Of a DNA stretch of 64,000 bases, positions 16,559-26,036 are shown in pieces. The translations under genes and the position numbers were made by a program. Position 1 is the stretch's first letter. The number at the start of each line of letters is the position of its first letter. This DNA is from Halioxenophilus aromaticivorans (GTDB lineage: Bacteria; Pseudomonadota; Gammaproteobacteria; Pseudomonadales; Cellvibrionaceae): assembly GCF_042850945.1 (NCBI RefSeq), contig NZ_AP031496.1:1798001-1862000 (forward strand), given 5' to 3'. The notes beneath the pieces are model-generated. The model was not told the origin of the DNA. It did no database searches and saw nothing but the letters and a program-made list of their open reading frames with translations.

Positions 16559-19500
16559 ATGCCGGAACGGTTGCCAGGTAACTTTGTTTTGCTGCTAGTT
16601 TTTTTATTGTTGTCTCCGTTTGCAAGTGCGCAAGAAACCATCTGTGCGCAAGTTAAAATTGAAATTAAGCAAGAGTTGACCTTAGAACGCCAGGCGTTTG
16701 ATGCCAATATGGTAATCACCAATGGCTTAACTGGCGTAAATATTGAAAATGTTGATATTGATGTACTTTTTGAAGATGAGGAAGGTATAAGCGTTTTAGC
16801 TTCATCTGACCCCAATAATAGCTCTGCTAGCTTTTTTATCCGTGTTGATAGTATGGATGGCATTAATGATGTTGACGGTGGCGGGGTAGTTGAAGGCAAT
16901 TCCACCGCCGATATTCATTGGCTGATTATACCTGCCCCCGGTTCGGGTGGGGTGGTACCCTCCGGTAAGCTCTATTATGTTGGCGCTCGGCTTAGTTACA
17001 CAATAGAAGGCGAAGAAACCACCATGGAGGTGTCGCCCGATTTTATCTACGTTAAGCCCCTACCAGAACTTACCCTAGATTATTTCCTGCCCCGTGATGT
17101 GTTTGCTGATGATGCTTTCACACAAGAGGTTGAGCCGTCGATTCCCTTTACTTTGGGCGTGCGTATCAACAACACCGGTGATGGCGCTGGCCAGTCAATT
17201 AAAATCGAATCTGCGCAACCAGAAATCGTTGAAAACGAGCAGGGGCTATTAATTGACTTTAAAATTATCAGTTCTAATGTTCAAGGGGAGCCCCAAGCGC
17301 CGTCCCTGCAAATTGATTTTGGAGAGATACCGTCTGGCTCAGCTAAAATGGGGCGTTGGCAAATGACCACGACGCTTTCTGGTAAGTTTGTGGCGTTCGA
17401 CGCGGAATTTACCCACAGTGATGAGCTTGGTGGCCAATTAACTTCGGTTATTGACCAAGTAGTAACCCATACTTTGGTGCAAGACGTTTTAGTGGACTTG
17501 CCGGGGCGGGATTCTGTGCGGGATTTTCTCGCTGCAGATGGCGTTATGCGAGTGTATGAATCCAATGGTACAGATACGGTAGTTAGCGATATTTCCGCCG
17601 TTGCTATTCTTGGACCGGCGGCGTTTTCCGGTGCCGTAGCTCGGCATACCATAACTACACCGCAAGCTGCTGGTTTTACTTATCTGAAAGTACCAGACCC
17701 CCATGCAGGTACCAAAGAAGTCACCCGGGTGATCCGATCGGATGGCAAAGTACTACCTGCGGCCAATGCCTGGGCATCTAAAGAGCGAAAAGCGAACCCG
17801 CAAGCCGGTTGGGACTACTATCTTAATGTATTCGATGTCAGCTCTACGGGTAGCTATAGCGTGATAATGGACGCGCCGGTGATTCCACAGTTACCGCCGG
17901 TAATGCAATTTATCCCGAATCGTGTGGTTGGTGAGCTGTCTCAGGTTTCATTTCTGGTTGAAGCCAGTGACCCTAATGGCACCGTACCGTCTTTATCCTC
18001 GAGCTCTTTACCGAATGGCGCTATTTTTGCGGATCAAGGTAACGGTATTGGTGTTTTTGATTGGACTCCAGGCTTGGGCACCAGTGGTAACTACCCAATT
18101 ATTTTTACCGCCAGCGACGGTGCACTAAGCACGTCTCAATATAGCCAAATCACCGTGCAAGGCTCGGTAGACGCAGACACGGATGGTGATGGTCTACCAG
18201 ACCAGTGGGAGTTAGATAACTTTGGTGACTTAAGCCGAGACGGCTCTGGCGACTATGATGCCGACGGCATTTCAGATTACCAAGAATACCTTAATGGCTC
18301 AGACCCCTTAGGTTTGGATGGCCCAAGCACACCAGTTATTGCTTTCCCCGCATCGAATGAAACACTCTTAAGTACGCCATTCTCCTTAACCGTAGAAAAT
18401 AGCTCTCATCCAAATCCGGAAGAGGACATTACCTACGATTTTGAAATCTATAGCGACCACAAGCTGTCGCAGCTACTAGCCAGTCAACATTCAGTTATAG
18501 AGCAGCTCGGAACCACCAGCTGGTTGGTATCGGGAGCGGCCGTATTAGATAGCCTTCCGGAGGATACGCAATTGGTTTGGCGGGTACGTGCGTACGATGG
18601 CGTGTTGGCGAGCCCATGGGTCTATGGCTCGTTTACCATTAATACCGTAGATGACCCAACCATAGCTCCAGTTTTGACCTACCCAGGCATAGGTAATGAA
18701 GTAGATACGTTGCAGCCTCAGTTTGAAGTTATTAATGGCTTTGCGCCGGATAAACCTTATAACGCCAATTTGCAGTATGTTTTTGAAATTTCAGAAAACG
18801 ATGCATTTACATCCTTGATAGAAAGTTCTGAAGCGGTGTTAGCCAGTGAGACCGGCGTAACGCGTTGGCAGCCCGAAAACGAACTGGTAGATGGGGCTAC
18901 GTATCATTGGCGAGTTCGATTTACCGAATACGATAACTCAGGTCAAACATCAGAGCAGGTCACCTCACCCGTTGCTTTTACCGTGGATACCACCAATAGC
19001 CGCCCAGCTTTACCGGTTGTTATTGCGCCATCGACCGGTGCGGAAATTGGTGTGGGTGGTACTTACTATTTACGGGTTGGCTCTGAATTGGTTGACCAGG
19101 ATGGCGACACCACGCTGTATGTATTTGAATTGGATACAGTGCGCACCTTTGATTCGCCAAGCTTAATGACATCGCCAGCTATTACACCCTCTAACCCAGA
19201 CAGTGTCACTTGGGAATTATCTGGGTTGGAAGATAACACCCGCTATTACTGGCGAGTACAGGCGTTGGATGCCGATGGCGCCACGCCCTGGGTTTATAGT
19301 AGCTTTATGATTAATTCCCAGAATGATCCACCGTTGGAACCACCGGTTTGTAACCCGGGTAGTAAAGCGTGGCTACAGTCTTTGAGGCCAGTACTGAAAG
19401 TTAGCGACCTGCCCGACCTAGACCAAGACGCGAAAACCTATGAATTTGAATTAGTGGAAGTCATCACCGGTGACTTGGTGGGCGAGTATCAAGGCGACCA

Positions 19501-21217
19501 GGCTTTCTGGCGCATGGCAGATGGACAGTTAAGCGACCATCATTGGTATGAGTGGCGCGCGCGTGCCGTAGATGACAGTGGTTTAGCGGGTGACTGGTCC
19601 GCCAATAGGACTTTCTACATAAACACCTATAATGAATTGGTTTACATTCCATCGATAGAATTACTGTCGCCTTCAGTGGACATGCGTAATCCCGAGAGTG
19701 ACGTTGTTATCAGTTGGATAGATCGGGACGATGATTCCAACGCTAATATCAGTTTATTTTATGATACGAACAATGTCGGCCAAGACGGTACGCTAATTGC
19801 CGCAGACTTGTCGGAAGATGAAGACGGTAGTGATGGATATTTCTCTTGGGATACCAGTGGTTTGCCGTTTGGTAGTTATTTTGTATATGGCGTTATTTCC
19901 GATGGTAGCGATAGTGCCCATTCTTACGCGCCTGCAAAAATTACGATTGAAGAGCAGAGCGATGGATCCGGTGGCACAGGTAACGATACCGGCATAATTG
20001 GCGACTTTGCATGGCACGATTTAGACGCTGATGGGTGGCAAGATGCGGGCGAGCCCGGCCTTGGCGGAGTAACTGTAACGCTTTGGTTGAATTGCGACAG
20101 CAGTAATACTTTAACAACAGCCACGGATAGTGGTGGCTCGTACAGTTTTGAAAATTTAGCCGCGGGAAATTATCAACTGGCATTTGATCTGCCAGCAGGC
20201 TTTGAGTTTAGCCCCGCTAATGCGACCGGGACGGAGAATAACGACAGCAACCCCGACCCTCTCACAGGGCTAACCGGCTGCCTTACACTTGCCGCTGGGC
20301 AAGTACTTGATTCAGTAGACGCCGGGTTTGTTGAGCCAGGCGGTGGCAGTACATCAGAGGAATTACAACTCGTGCAGCTTGTTTTCAATCGCAATGCGGA
20401 ATCTCTATGGTTGAGAGCTTCCTCTGATGCTGTTCCAGAGGGTAGTTCTGAGATTACAGCAACGGCTGTATTTGATGGGCAGGAAGTCGTGTTAGGTATT
20501 CTAGGTTGGAAAGCGGATAAAGGTTTCTATCAACAAAACTTTATGAATATCACTTGTCGACCAGATTCTATAATTTTAACCAGCGCTTCAGGAACCCAAA
20601 TTACTGAACCAGTGGTAGGCTATGGCGGCGATGAAACCTGTTCGGATACCGAAACGCTTGAACTCTCTAATGCGATTTACTTTGATGCGAGTAACAAATT
20701 GTGGGTTAGAGCTACTTCCGACGCCTTGCCCGAGGGTAGCTCAAATATTACTGCGATTGCTGTACTACAGGGGCATGAAGTTGTGCTTGGTAATGTTGGT
20801 TGGAAAGCTAATAAAGGCGCATACCAACAGAACTTCTCCGGTATTTCCTGCAAACCAGACTCCTTAATATTGATTAGTGACTCTGGAGCTCAAACAACCG
20901 GGCCTGTGTCTGGAGGTGGTGGCAGCCAAAACTGTGGATCCACCGAAACGCTAGAAATTACAAATGCCATTTACTTCACTAGCACTAATAGACTGTGGAT
21001 TAAGGCGTCTTCTGATGCTACACCGGATGGATCTTCTATGATCAGTGCTACAGTTGTATCAAACGGTGTGGAGAGCAATTTGGGAACAGTCGGCTGGAAA
21101 TCAAACCGGAGTGCTTATCAGCAAGTGTTTAGAAACATTAATCAAATCCCACAAAGCGTCGTTATTAAAAGTGATTCCGGTGCAACGGCCACGTCATCGG
21201 TGCGTATTAGAAATTAA
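16559..21217 (+). CDS. Large exported Ig-like / SdrD-like multidomain protein
   Basis: I start at the ATG at 16559 (1,552 residues). AGAAGGA lies 10 bases upstream, and the N-terminus then becomes a clean signal peptide (MPERLPGNFVLLLVFLLLSP, cleavage near ASA-Q). An in-frame ATG at 16511 would add 16 residues. Domains in order: CARDB-like N-terminal region; a putative Ig domain near 17900-18160 (FDWTPGLGTSGNY); calcium-binding thrombospondin-3-like loops at about 18172-18310 (DTDGDGLPDQWE, DYDADGISDYQEYL); several FN3-like modules, each closing on a strand like 'YYWRVQALDADG' (18310-19640); an SdrD B-like domain at about 19985-20335 (GDFAWHDLDADGWQDAGEPG); and three C-terminal repeats of about 98 residues. 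Likely secreted or surface-attached with Ca2+-stabilised segments; no sorting signal seen. Fourth gene of the surface module. Confidence 0.8.
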   Translation: MPERLPGNFVLLLVFLLLSPFASAQETICAQVKIEIKQELTLERQAFDANMVITNGLTGVNIENVDIDVLFEDEEGISVLASSDPNNSSASFFIRVDSMDGINDVDGGGVVEGNSTADIHWLIIPAPGSGGVVPSGKLYYVGARLSYTIEGEETTMEVSPDFIYVKPLPELTLDYFLPRDVFADDAFTQEVEPSIPFTLGVRINNTGDGAGQSIKIESAQPEIVENEQGLLIDFKIISSNVQGEPQAPSLQIDFGEIPSGSAKMGRWQMTTTLSGKFVAFDAEFTHSDELGGQLTSVIDQVVTHTLVQDVLVDLPGRDSVRDFLAADGVMRVYESNGTDTVVSDISAVAILGPAAFSGAVARHTITTPQAAGFTYLKVPDPHAGTKEVTRVIRSDGKVLPAANAWASKERKANPQAGWDYYLNVFDVSSTGSYSVIMDAPVIPQLPPVMQFIPNRVVGELSQVSFLVEASDPNGTVPSLSSSSLPNGAIFADQGNGIGVFDWTPGLGTSGNYPIIFTASDGALSTSQYSQITVQGSVDADTDGDGLPDQWELDNFGDLSRDGSGDYDADGISDYQEYLNGSDPLGLDGPSTPVIAFPASNETLLSTPFSLTVENSSHPNPEEDITYDFEIYSDHKLSQLLASQHSVIEQLGTTSWLVSGAAVLDSLPEDTQLVWRVRAYDGVLASPWVYGSFTINTVDDPTIAPVLTYPGIGNEVDTLQPQFEVINGFAPDKPYNANLQYVFEISENDAFTSLIESSEAVLASETGVTRWQPENELVDGATYHWRVRFTEYDNSGQTSEQVTSPVAFTVDTTNSRPALPVVIAPSTGAEIGVGGTYYLRVGSELVDQDGDTTLYVFELDTVRTFDSPSLMTSPAITPSNPDSVTWELSGLEDNTRYYWRVQALDADGATPWVYSSFMINSQNDPPLEPPVCNPGSKAWLQSLRPVLKVSDLPDLDQDAKTYEFELVEVITGDLVGEYQGDQAFWRMADGQLSDHHWYEWRARAVDDSGLAGDWSANRTFYINTYNELVYIPSIELLSPSVDMRNPESDVVISWIDRDDDSNANISLFYDTNNVGQDGTLIAADLSEDEDGSDGYFSWDTSGLPFGSYFVYGVISDGSDSAHSYAPAKITIEEQSDGSGGTGNDTGIIGDFAWHDLDADGWQDAGEPGLGGVTVTLWLNCDSSNTLTTATDSGGSYSFENLAAGNYQLAFDLPAGFEFSPANATGTENNDSNPDPLTGLTGCLTLAAGQVLDSVDAGFVEPGGGSTSEELQLVQLVFNRNAESLWLRASSDAVPEGSSEITATAVFDGQEVVLGILGWKADKGFYQQNFMNITCRPDSIILTSASGTQITEPVVGYGGDETCSDTETLELSNAIYFDASNKLWVRATSDALPEGSSNITAIAVLQGHEVVLGNVGWKANKGAYQQNFSGISCKPDSLILISDSGAQTTGPVSGGGGSQNCGSTETLEITNAIYFTSTNRLWIKASSDATPDGSSMISATVVSNGVESNLGTVGWKSNRSAYQQVFRNINQIPQSVVIKSDSGATATSSVRIRN
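20352..21214 (+). repeat. Three tandem ~98-residue C-terminal domains
   Basis: Units begin near 20352, 20648 and 20942 (294 bp between the last two). Each has the pattern LW(L/V/I)(R/K)A(S/T)SDA, then a (P/D)GSS turn, a GWK strand with YQQ, and a final 'SDSG' or 'SASG' strand. Units 1 and 2 each carry two Cys, while unit 3 has lost them. They look like small beta-sandwich modules, possibly for attachment or ligand binding; I know of no function. Confidence 0.75.
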
Positions 21218-21302
21218 TTGGCAGCGCTGCCGCCTGCTTTTTAACTATGGTGTATGTTAAAGGGGTAGGGGGTAGCCGCCAGGGTAAGGCCATGTTTTTT
21301 CT

Positions 21303-21326
21303 GGCGGTGGCGGTGGCGGTGGCGGT
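21303..21326 (+). repeat. GGCGGT hexanucleotide x4
   Basis: Four perfect copies of GGCGGT in the 206-bp space between the surface module and the convergent DUF2894 gene. A small open frame runs through it but overlaps DUF2894 on the other strand and shows no protein similarity, so I treat this as non-coding. Confidence 0.7.
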
Positions 21327-21423
21327 ATGTATTTATGGCCGGTGGAATTACGTGGTAGACGTAAATGCTCTGAGCAAGTGGAGCGTTTGCCAAACTTATG
21401 TTCCAAAGCTATTTATAGTCTTG

Positions 21424-22314
21424 TCACTTCCTGCCGGTCTTGGTTTTCTTTTTACCGGCTTTAGCCGCGTCTTTTTTATCGCCACCAGCGTTGGTATCCA
21501 GCTCCAGTTGTTCTTCCAACCACATCACCGTCTCTAGGTAACTCACAAACCGGTTTAAATAGGGCAGGGATAGGTCGCGCATGTTGGTGAGCGATTTTAT
21601 GGCCAACATATGGGGGTTGAGTGGCCCTGGGTTTTCTGGCCGGGTAATTACTGCTCGGTTCACCATGGATTCCGTTTTTTGTTGCGCCGCCAATTGCCGA
21701 TAGCGGCGTACGGCTTTGAGCTCTTGCCGGTGGCGTTGCGGGTGGTCATTGCCAATGGGCAATTCCATTTGGTCGGCCCGTTGTGCGGCGTGTTCCATGG
21801 CCAGCATTTCGTCGTCCAGGGCTTGGGCGCTATCTACTGGTAGTTCATCTAGGGCAGGTGCCGATAGTTCATGGCGCAGGGTGCGCACGCTGTGCCGCGC
21901 CTTTTGTTGGCGGGTATGGGCGGCCAGTTGGGTATTGAGCTGCCGGGTGAGTTCGTTGTAATTGCCCGCCGGGGGTTCGTCTTCTATCGTGTCCGCGATA
22001 TTGGTCGCATTGTTGCTGTTGCTGTTGCTGTTATTGGTATCGGCTGTGGTGCCGTGCAGCGCTTGGCGTGTGTCCTGGTAGCGAGTTTGTGCCTGGTTTA
22101 ATTGTTGTTGGTACTGTTCAATTAACACGCTAAGCCGCTGGGCCAGGGCTTTTTGCACTCCGGGGGCACTTTGTTCGGCGCGCTGGTATAGACGCTCTAG
22201 GCGAAAAAAGCTCGCCGGTTGAAATCGGTCTTCGTGGCGCTGGCGCATGGCGCTTAGCTGCGTGGCAACGTCGGTAAGGGGGCCGGCTTGGAACAGCGTA
22301 TCCGTGGGCTGCAT
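21424..22314 (-). CDS. DUF2894 family protein
   Basis: 296 residues, charged and mostly alpha-helical, with no signal peptide or membrane segment, so presumably cytoplasmic. The N-terminus carries 'LERLYQRAEQ', the middle a low-complexity Thr/Asn/Ser linker (residues about 90-110, including NNSNSNSNN), and the end a Lys-rich tail. Conserved-looking C-terminal features are PENPGPLNPHMLAIKSLTNM and YLNRFVSYLETVMWLEE. I recall DUF2894 as the usual last gene behind DUF3348-DUF802-OmpA clusters. It starts 5 bp after the OmpA-like gene stops, so translation is probably coupled. Its role is unknown; I infer that it serves the membrane motor encoded upstream. Confidence 0.72.
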   Translation of the reverse strand: MQPTDTLFQAGPLTDVATQLSAMRQRHEDRFQPASFFRLERLYQRAEQSAPGVQKALAQRLSVLIEQYQQQLNQAQTRYQDTRQALHGTTADTNNSNSNSNNATNIADTIEDEPPAGNYNELTRQLNTQLAAHTRQQKARHSVRTLRHELSAPALDELPVDSAQALDDEMLAMEHAAQRADQMELPIGNDHPQRHRQELKAVRRYRQLAAQQKTESMVNRAVITRPENPGPLNPHMLAIKSLTNMRDLSLPYLNRFVSYLETVMWLEEQLELDTNAGGDKKDAAKAGKKKTKTGRK

Positions 22315-22319
22315 GGGGC

Positions 22320-23102
22320 TTATTCTGCCTCGGTGTTGTTGATGGCTGCTTCGCTATCGCCATTGCTAGCGTCAGTGCTTGGATCCGTACCTAGGTCAGT
22401 ACTTGGGTCAGCACTTGGGGCAGGGAAATCGACCTGGGTATCAGAAGTCGTCTGAGTTTCTGCATCTGGTGTTTTTTCGCTACTAATGCGTGGCACCGGC
22501 GAGATCTCAACCCGGCGATTTTGCGCCCGGCCTTCGGCTTTTTCGTTGCTGGCCACGGGCTGTTGTTCGCCAAAGGCGGCAGCAAAAATGCGGTTGGCGG
22601 GCAGACCGGCCTCAATCATTAAACGGGTTACCGTGAGGGCTCGCTCGGAAGATAACTGCCAGTTGTCGGCAAAGTGTAGGTTACCGGCTTGGATGGGGCG
22701 GCTATCGGTAAATCCACTGACCATCAGCAGTTGGTCTTGCTCGCTTAAATACAAATTCAGCGGTGTGATCAACGAGCGCAGTAAGGCCTCGCCCTCGGGC
22801 TGCAATTCCGATGAATTAATATCAAACAAAACTGCACCGCTGATGCCGATGCGGCCATCTTCAAAGGTGATGCGGCCGCTGGCCAGTGGGTCGGCCAGGG
22901 CTTGTTCCAATTGCACTCGGCGGGTCTGCTCGGTTTGGCGTTTTTCGGTTTCCTCTTTTAGCGTTTGCGCCAGCTGTAACTGAAAGCCCAGCACCCACAC
23001 CAATAAAATGACAAACACGCCTACCAGGCCAGACATTAAATCGCCAAATACCGGCCATACGGGACTTTGCAGCGAGTCTTCTTCGAATTCCTGCATATTC
23101 AT
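22320..23102 (-). CDS. MotB/OmpA-family peptidoglycan-binding stator subunit
   Basis: 260 residues. A short cytoplasmic N-terminus leads into one transmembrane helix (about 18-43) that starts with FGDLMSGLVGVFVILLVW. Asp21 sits where MotB, ExbD and ZorB carry the ion-binding aspartate. A short coiled coil follows, then an OmpA_C domain (about 95-205) with 'LFDINSSELQPEG', SGFTDSRP and NRRVEISP, expected to grip peptidoglycan. The last 45 residues are a disordered Ser/Asp/Thr tail encoded by imperfect short repeats. It starts 3 bp after the MotA/ExbB-DUF802 gene stops. Together these would form an ion-driven rotary-type complex. A flagellar MotB is less likely because the partner has a huge tail and there are no flagellar genes. 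Confidence 0.85.
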   Translation of the reverse strand: MNMQEFEEDSLQSPVWPVFGDLMSGLVGVFVILLVWVLGFQLQLAQTLKEETEKRQTEQTRRVQLEQALADPLASGRITFEDGRIGISGAVLFDINSSELQPEGEALLRSLITPLNLYLSEQDQLLMVSGFTDSRPIQAGNLHFADNWQLSSERALTVTRLMIEAGLPANRIFAAAFGEQQPVASNEKAEGRAQNRRVEISPVPRISSEKTPDAETQTTSDTQVDFPAPSADPSTDLGTDPSTDASNGDSEAAINNTEAE

Positions 23103-23105
23103 GGG

Positions 23106-26036
23106 TTACCCCGCATTGACGGTCTCACGACCGAGCCGGCGCAATTGTTCAATCATCTCTTGTTGCGACGACAAACTGTGGTCGATGATTTCTCGTGCCT
23201 GGGCAACGTAGTAGCCCATTTGCTCATCGCTGCGGTCGTTCATGGCGGCAATTTGAGCTTCTAAACTGCCAAAGTGTTCCAGCAGTTGGCTGTTGGCCGA
23301 TTGGTAATCCTGCACCGCCTGGCCGAAGGTTTCCGCCAGGGTGGCCATGTCGATACTGCTGGCGGCAACCTGGTCTATACCGGTGGCCAGTTTATCGATA
23401 TCGGTGTCGATCTTAGCGCTAAACCGTTCGCTCACTTCGGCCAACATAGTACTGGAGGCTTCTGTCATGCTCATAATGGCGTCGCGCTGTTCGGTGGTGG
23501 CGCTGGCCAGTGAGGTGGCCAATTGATCCAACTGCTCCATAATGGATTGGCGCTCTTGCAGCATTTGATTGTCGCGTTCCAGGGCTGAGGTCATTTCCTG
23601 GCGCAATTGCGACAGAACCTCCGCTGCAGCTTTGGGCGATTCGGCGGCGGTTTGCATTAATTCAGACATGGGCGTTTGTAATGCTTCGGTGAGCCGTTCC
23701 AGCTGCTCACTCATGCTGGCTTGCAGTTGCTCAAAGCCGGCGATGGCGGCTTGGTTGCGCTGTTGCTCAGCTTGCTGCAGTTGGCCTAATTCGGATTTGG
23801 CCGCAGCGATAAACGACTCTGCCTGTTTTTGCTGTTGCTCGTACCACTGCGATTCCTGGCTGCGGCGCTCATCCAATAGGGCTTCGCCACCGCTGACCAC
23901 CGAGGCGATGCTGTCGGCCAGAGTTTGCTGGCGCAGGTTGAGGTCATCGGCGTGTTGTTGGTGGCGGGCGATTAAGTCATTAAATTGTGTTTGGTTGCCG
24001 GCGCCGATAGCATCCAATCGAGCTTGGTCGGCGTCGCTCTGTTGTTGCAGCCAAGCTTTTAAAGTTTGGCCTAATTCGTTTTGCGTTTGAATTAAATTGT
24101 TGCGCACGTGCTGTTGTAATTCTTGCGCCCACTCGCCTTGTTTTTTCAGTAATTGGTTGTGGCCTTCCTGCTGTACCAAAATCTCTTCGTACACTTGGAG
24201 GGTGTTGTCTTCCAACAATTGGCGGCGTTCTTGCTCGTGCAGTTTTTGCTCTTGCAGCCAAGTTTGTAAGGTCTCACCAATAATTTTCTGAGCGTCTACA
24301 ACACTTTGGTCAAACTGGTTGCGCAGTTGATGTTGTAATTCCTGCTGCGCTTGTTGTAGCGTTTGTTGCCACTGGCCTTGTTGTTTTTGTTGGCCAAGAA
24401 TTTCATCAAACACTTGTTGGTTGGTATCGCTAATGGTTTGTTGGCGTTTTAATTCGTTAGCTTCTTGCAGCGCTAACCACTGGCCAAGTGTGGCGCTAAT
24501 TTCGGTTTTGGTTTGTTCGATACTGCTGGCAAATTCCTGTTGCAGGGTTTCTGCCCAGTGGTTTTGTTGTGCCAGCAATGCTTTGTATTGGCTTTGATTT
24601 GCGGCTATGTCGGCCAGCCATTGCTGGTTGCTGGCGTTGACGTGCTCTCTACGAGCTTGTTCATCCTGCTGTTGTTGTTCTAACCAGTGGCGCAGGGTTT
24701 GGCCAAATTCTGTTTGCGACTGGCTGAATTGTTCGGAAATTTCTTCCTGTAAAGACGTGGCCCAGATTTTTTGTTGTTGTAGCAGTGCGTGATACTGCTT
24801 TTGGCCTTCGGCGATATCGGCCAGCCATTGTTGGTTGGTGGCGTTAATGTGTTCGCGTCGTTGTTGTTCATCGTCTTGCTGTTGTTGCAGCCACTGTTGC
24901 AGATGTTCGCCAATCGCCCGCTGGGATTGCTCCACGCCATTGCCAATGTCCTGTTGAATACGCTCAGCCCAGGATTTTTGCGCTTCAATTAAAGCGCGCT
25001 GTAACACGTGCTGCTCTTCAATACCGCTGCGCCACTGGTTTTGCAGATCGGCGCTGTTGTCTCTTAATGCCGCCATTTGTGTGGCTAGGTGTTCGCGGTT
25101 GGTTTGCTGCCATTGTTCGTGGGCGGCGGCAATTTGGTTTTGCCCTTGGCTTAATACCCGCTCCACAACAGGCTCTACTAAAGCACTCATCTGCTGGGTG
25201 GTGGTTTCCAGTTCGTGCTGTAGGGTGGTTTGCAGTTTGGAGGTCATATCGGTGACCGAGCTGGCGGTGTCGGCCAGGGCTTCTTTTTGTTGCTGGGTTA
25301 GCGTGTCGCACACATTTTTACCCAACGTTTCTATGTTGTTGGCCAGTTGGCTCAGCTGTTCTACCAGGTTGGGCCAGTGGTCTGCTTGCTGTTGCAGAGC
25401 GGCGTAGGTGCGCTGGCGCTCGCTGTTTATGGATACAGCGGCGAAGGTCGAAGGAATGACGGCTTCGAGTTTGCGCCAGGCGTGTAGCCGATCGCGTCGG
25501 CTAAGGGTACTGATTAAACCCAAGGCGGCGGAGGCGCTGACCCCGGCCACGGATGTGCCAAAGGCCATGCCAAGGCCTTTCATGGGGGCGGCAAGGCCGG
25601 AGCGGATGGCTTCCAACTCGGTGTTGCTTTCCAAGGCAATCACTGCGCCCTTGAGGGTGCCCACCATTCCGATGAAGGTCCCTATCAGTCCCAATAATAC
25701 CAGCAGACCAATAAGGTAGGGCGTCATGATGGGGGTGGGGATGGCGCTGCGATCCTGGGTGATACGCTGTTGCACGGGTAGCTGTAGCGCCGGTGCAATT
25801 GCGCCCAGCCAAGTCGGTAGATCCTGTACGGGGCTGGTTTCTTGGTCCAGGGCGCGGTGCAGGCTATAACTTTCCTTTTGATAGCGAATCAGCTCGGAAA
25901 AGCCCAACACATAAACGCCGGCAATGGCACAGGTGATGATCAGCGCAAGCAGGTTGGTGCCCATAAAGGCGGTGCCCATCCACACGACGATGACAGCGCC
26001 GATAATAAAACTGAGCCAGGAAAGGGATTTGGTCAT
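23106..26036 (-). CDS. MotA/TolQ/ExbB-type channel with long DUF802 coiled-coil tail
   Basis: 976 residues. Two hydrophobic segments open the protein (about 7-50). Two more (about 107-130, 'LGLIGTFIGMVGTLKGAV', and 153-178, 'GMAFGTSVAGVSASAALG') form the MotA/TolQ/ExbB core, with a likely channel threonine in FGTSVAG. The remaining ~780 residues are a continuous Gln/Glu-rich helical tail. It holds five tandem units of about 69-73 residues (about 385-740), each with a WL-Q-QQ start, a core like NASNQQWLADI and an end like TEFGQT. DUF802 matches this tail. The architecture resembles ZorA of Zorya: stator plus long cytoplasmic rod. The stop of DUF3348 overlaps this start by 4 bp (ATGA). Confidence 0.85.
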   Translation of the reverse strand: MTKSLSWLSFIIGAVIVVWMGTAFMGTNLLALIITCAIAGVYVLGFSELIRYQKESYSLHRALDQETSPVQDLPTWLGAIAPALQLPVQQRITQDRSAIPTPIMTPYLIGLLVLLGLIGTFIGMVGTLKGAVIALESNTELEAIRSGLAAPMKGLGMAFGTSVAGVSASAALGLISTLSRRDRLHAWRKLEAVIPSTFAAVSINSERQRTYAALQQQADHWPNLVEQLSQLANNIETLGKNVCDTLTQQQKEALADTASSVTDMTSKLQTTLQHELETTTQQMSALVEPVVERVLSQGQNQIAAAHEQWQQTNREHLATQMAALRDNSADLQNQWRSGIEEQHVLQRALIEAQKSWAERIQQDIGNGVEQSQRAIGEHLQQWLQQQQDDEQQRREHINATNQQWLADIAEGQKQYHALLQQQKIWATSLQEEISEQFSQSQTEFGQTLRHWLEQQQQDEQARREHVNASNQQWLADIAANQSQYKALLAQQNHWAETLQQEFASSIEQTKTEISATLGQWLALQEANELKRQQTISDTNQQVFDEILGQQKQQGQWQQTLQQAQQELQHQLRNQFDQSVVDAQKIIGETLQTWLQEQKLHEQERRQLLEDNTLQVYEEILVQQEGHNQLLKKQGEWAQELQQHVRNNLIQTQNELGQTLKAWLQQQSDADQARLDAIGAGNQTQFNDLIARHQQHADDLNLRQQTLADSIASVVSGGEALLDERRSQESQWYEQQQKQAESFIAAAKSELGQLQQAEQQRNQAAIAGFEQLQASMSEQLERLTEALQTPMSELMQTAAESPKAAAEVLSQLRQEMTSALERDNQMLQERQSIMEQLDQLATSLASATTEQRDAIMSMTEASSTMLAEVSERFSAKIDTDIDKLATGIDQVAASSIDMATLAETFGQAVQDYQSANSQLLEHFGSLEAQIAAMNDRSDEQMGYYVAQAREIIDHSLSSQQEMIEQLRRLGRETVNAG

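Noticed and set aside
21247..21537. Open frame of 96 codons on the plus strand between the surface module and DUF2894
   Set aside because: Its second half is antisense to DUF2894, its first half runs through a GGCGGT repeat (AVAVAVAV), and it resembles no family.
21424..23102. Flagellar MotAB
   Set aside because: No flagellar genes, and the MotA-like protein is far longer than flagellar MotA.
23569..24090. Long Cys/Ser/Trp-rich plus-strand frames opposite the DUF802 gene
   Set aside because: They are antisense shadows of a Gln/Glu-rich coiled coil; complementing CAG/GAA codons creates spurious Cys/Ser-rich frames.
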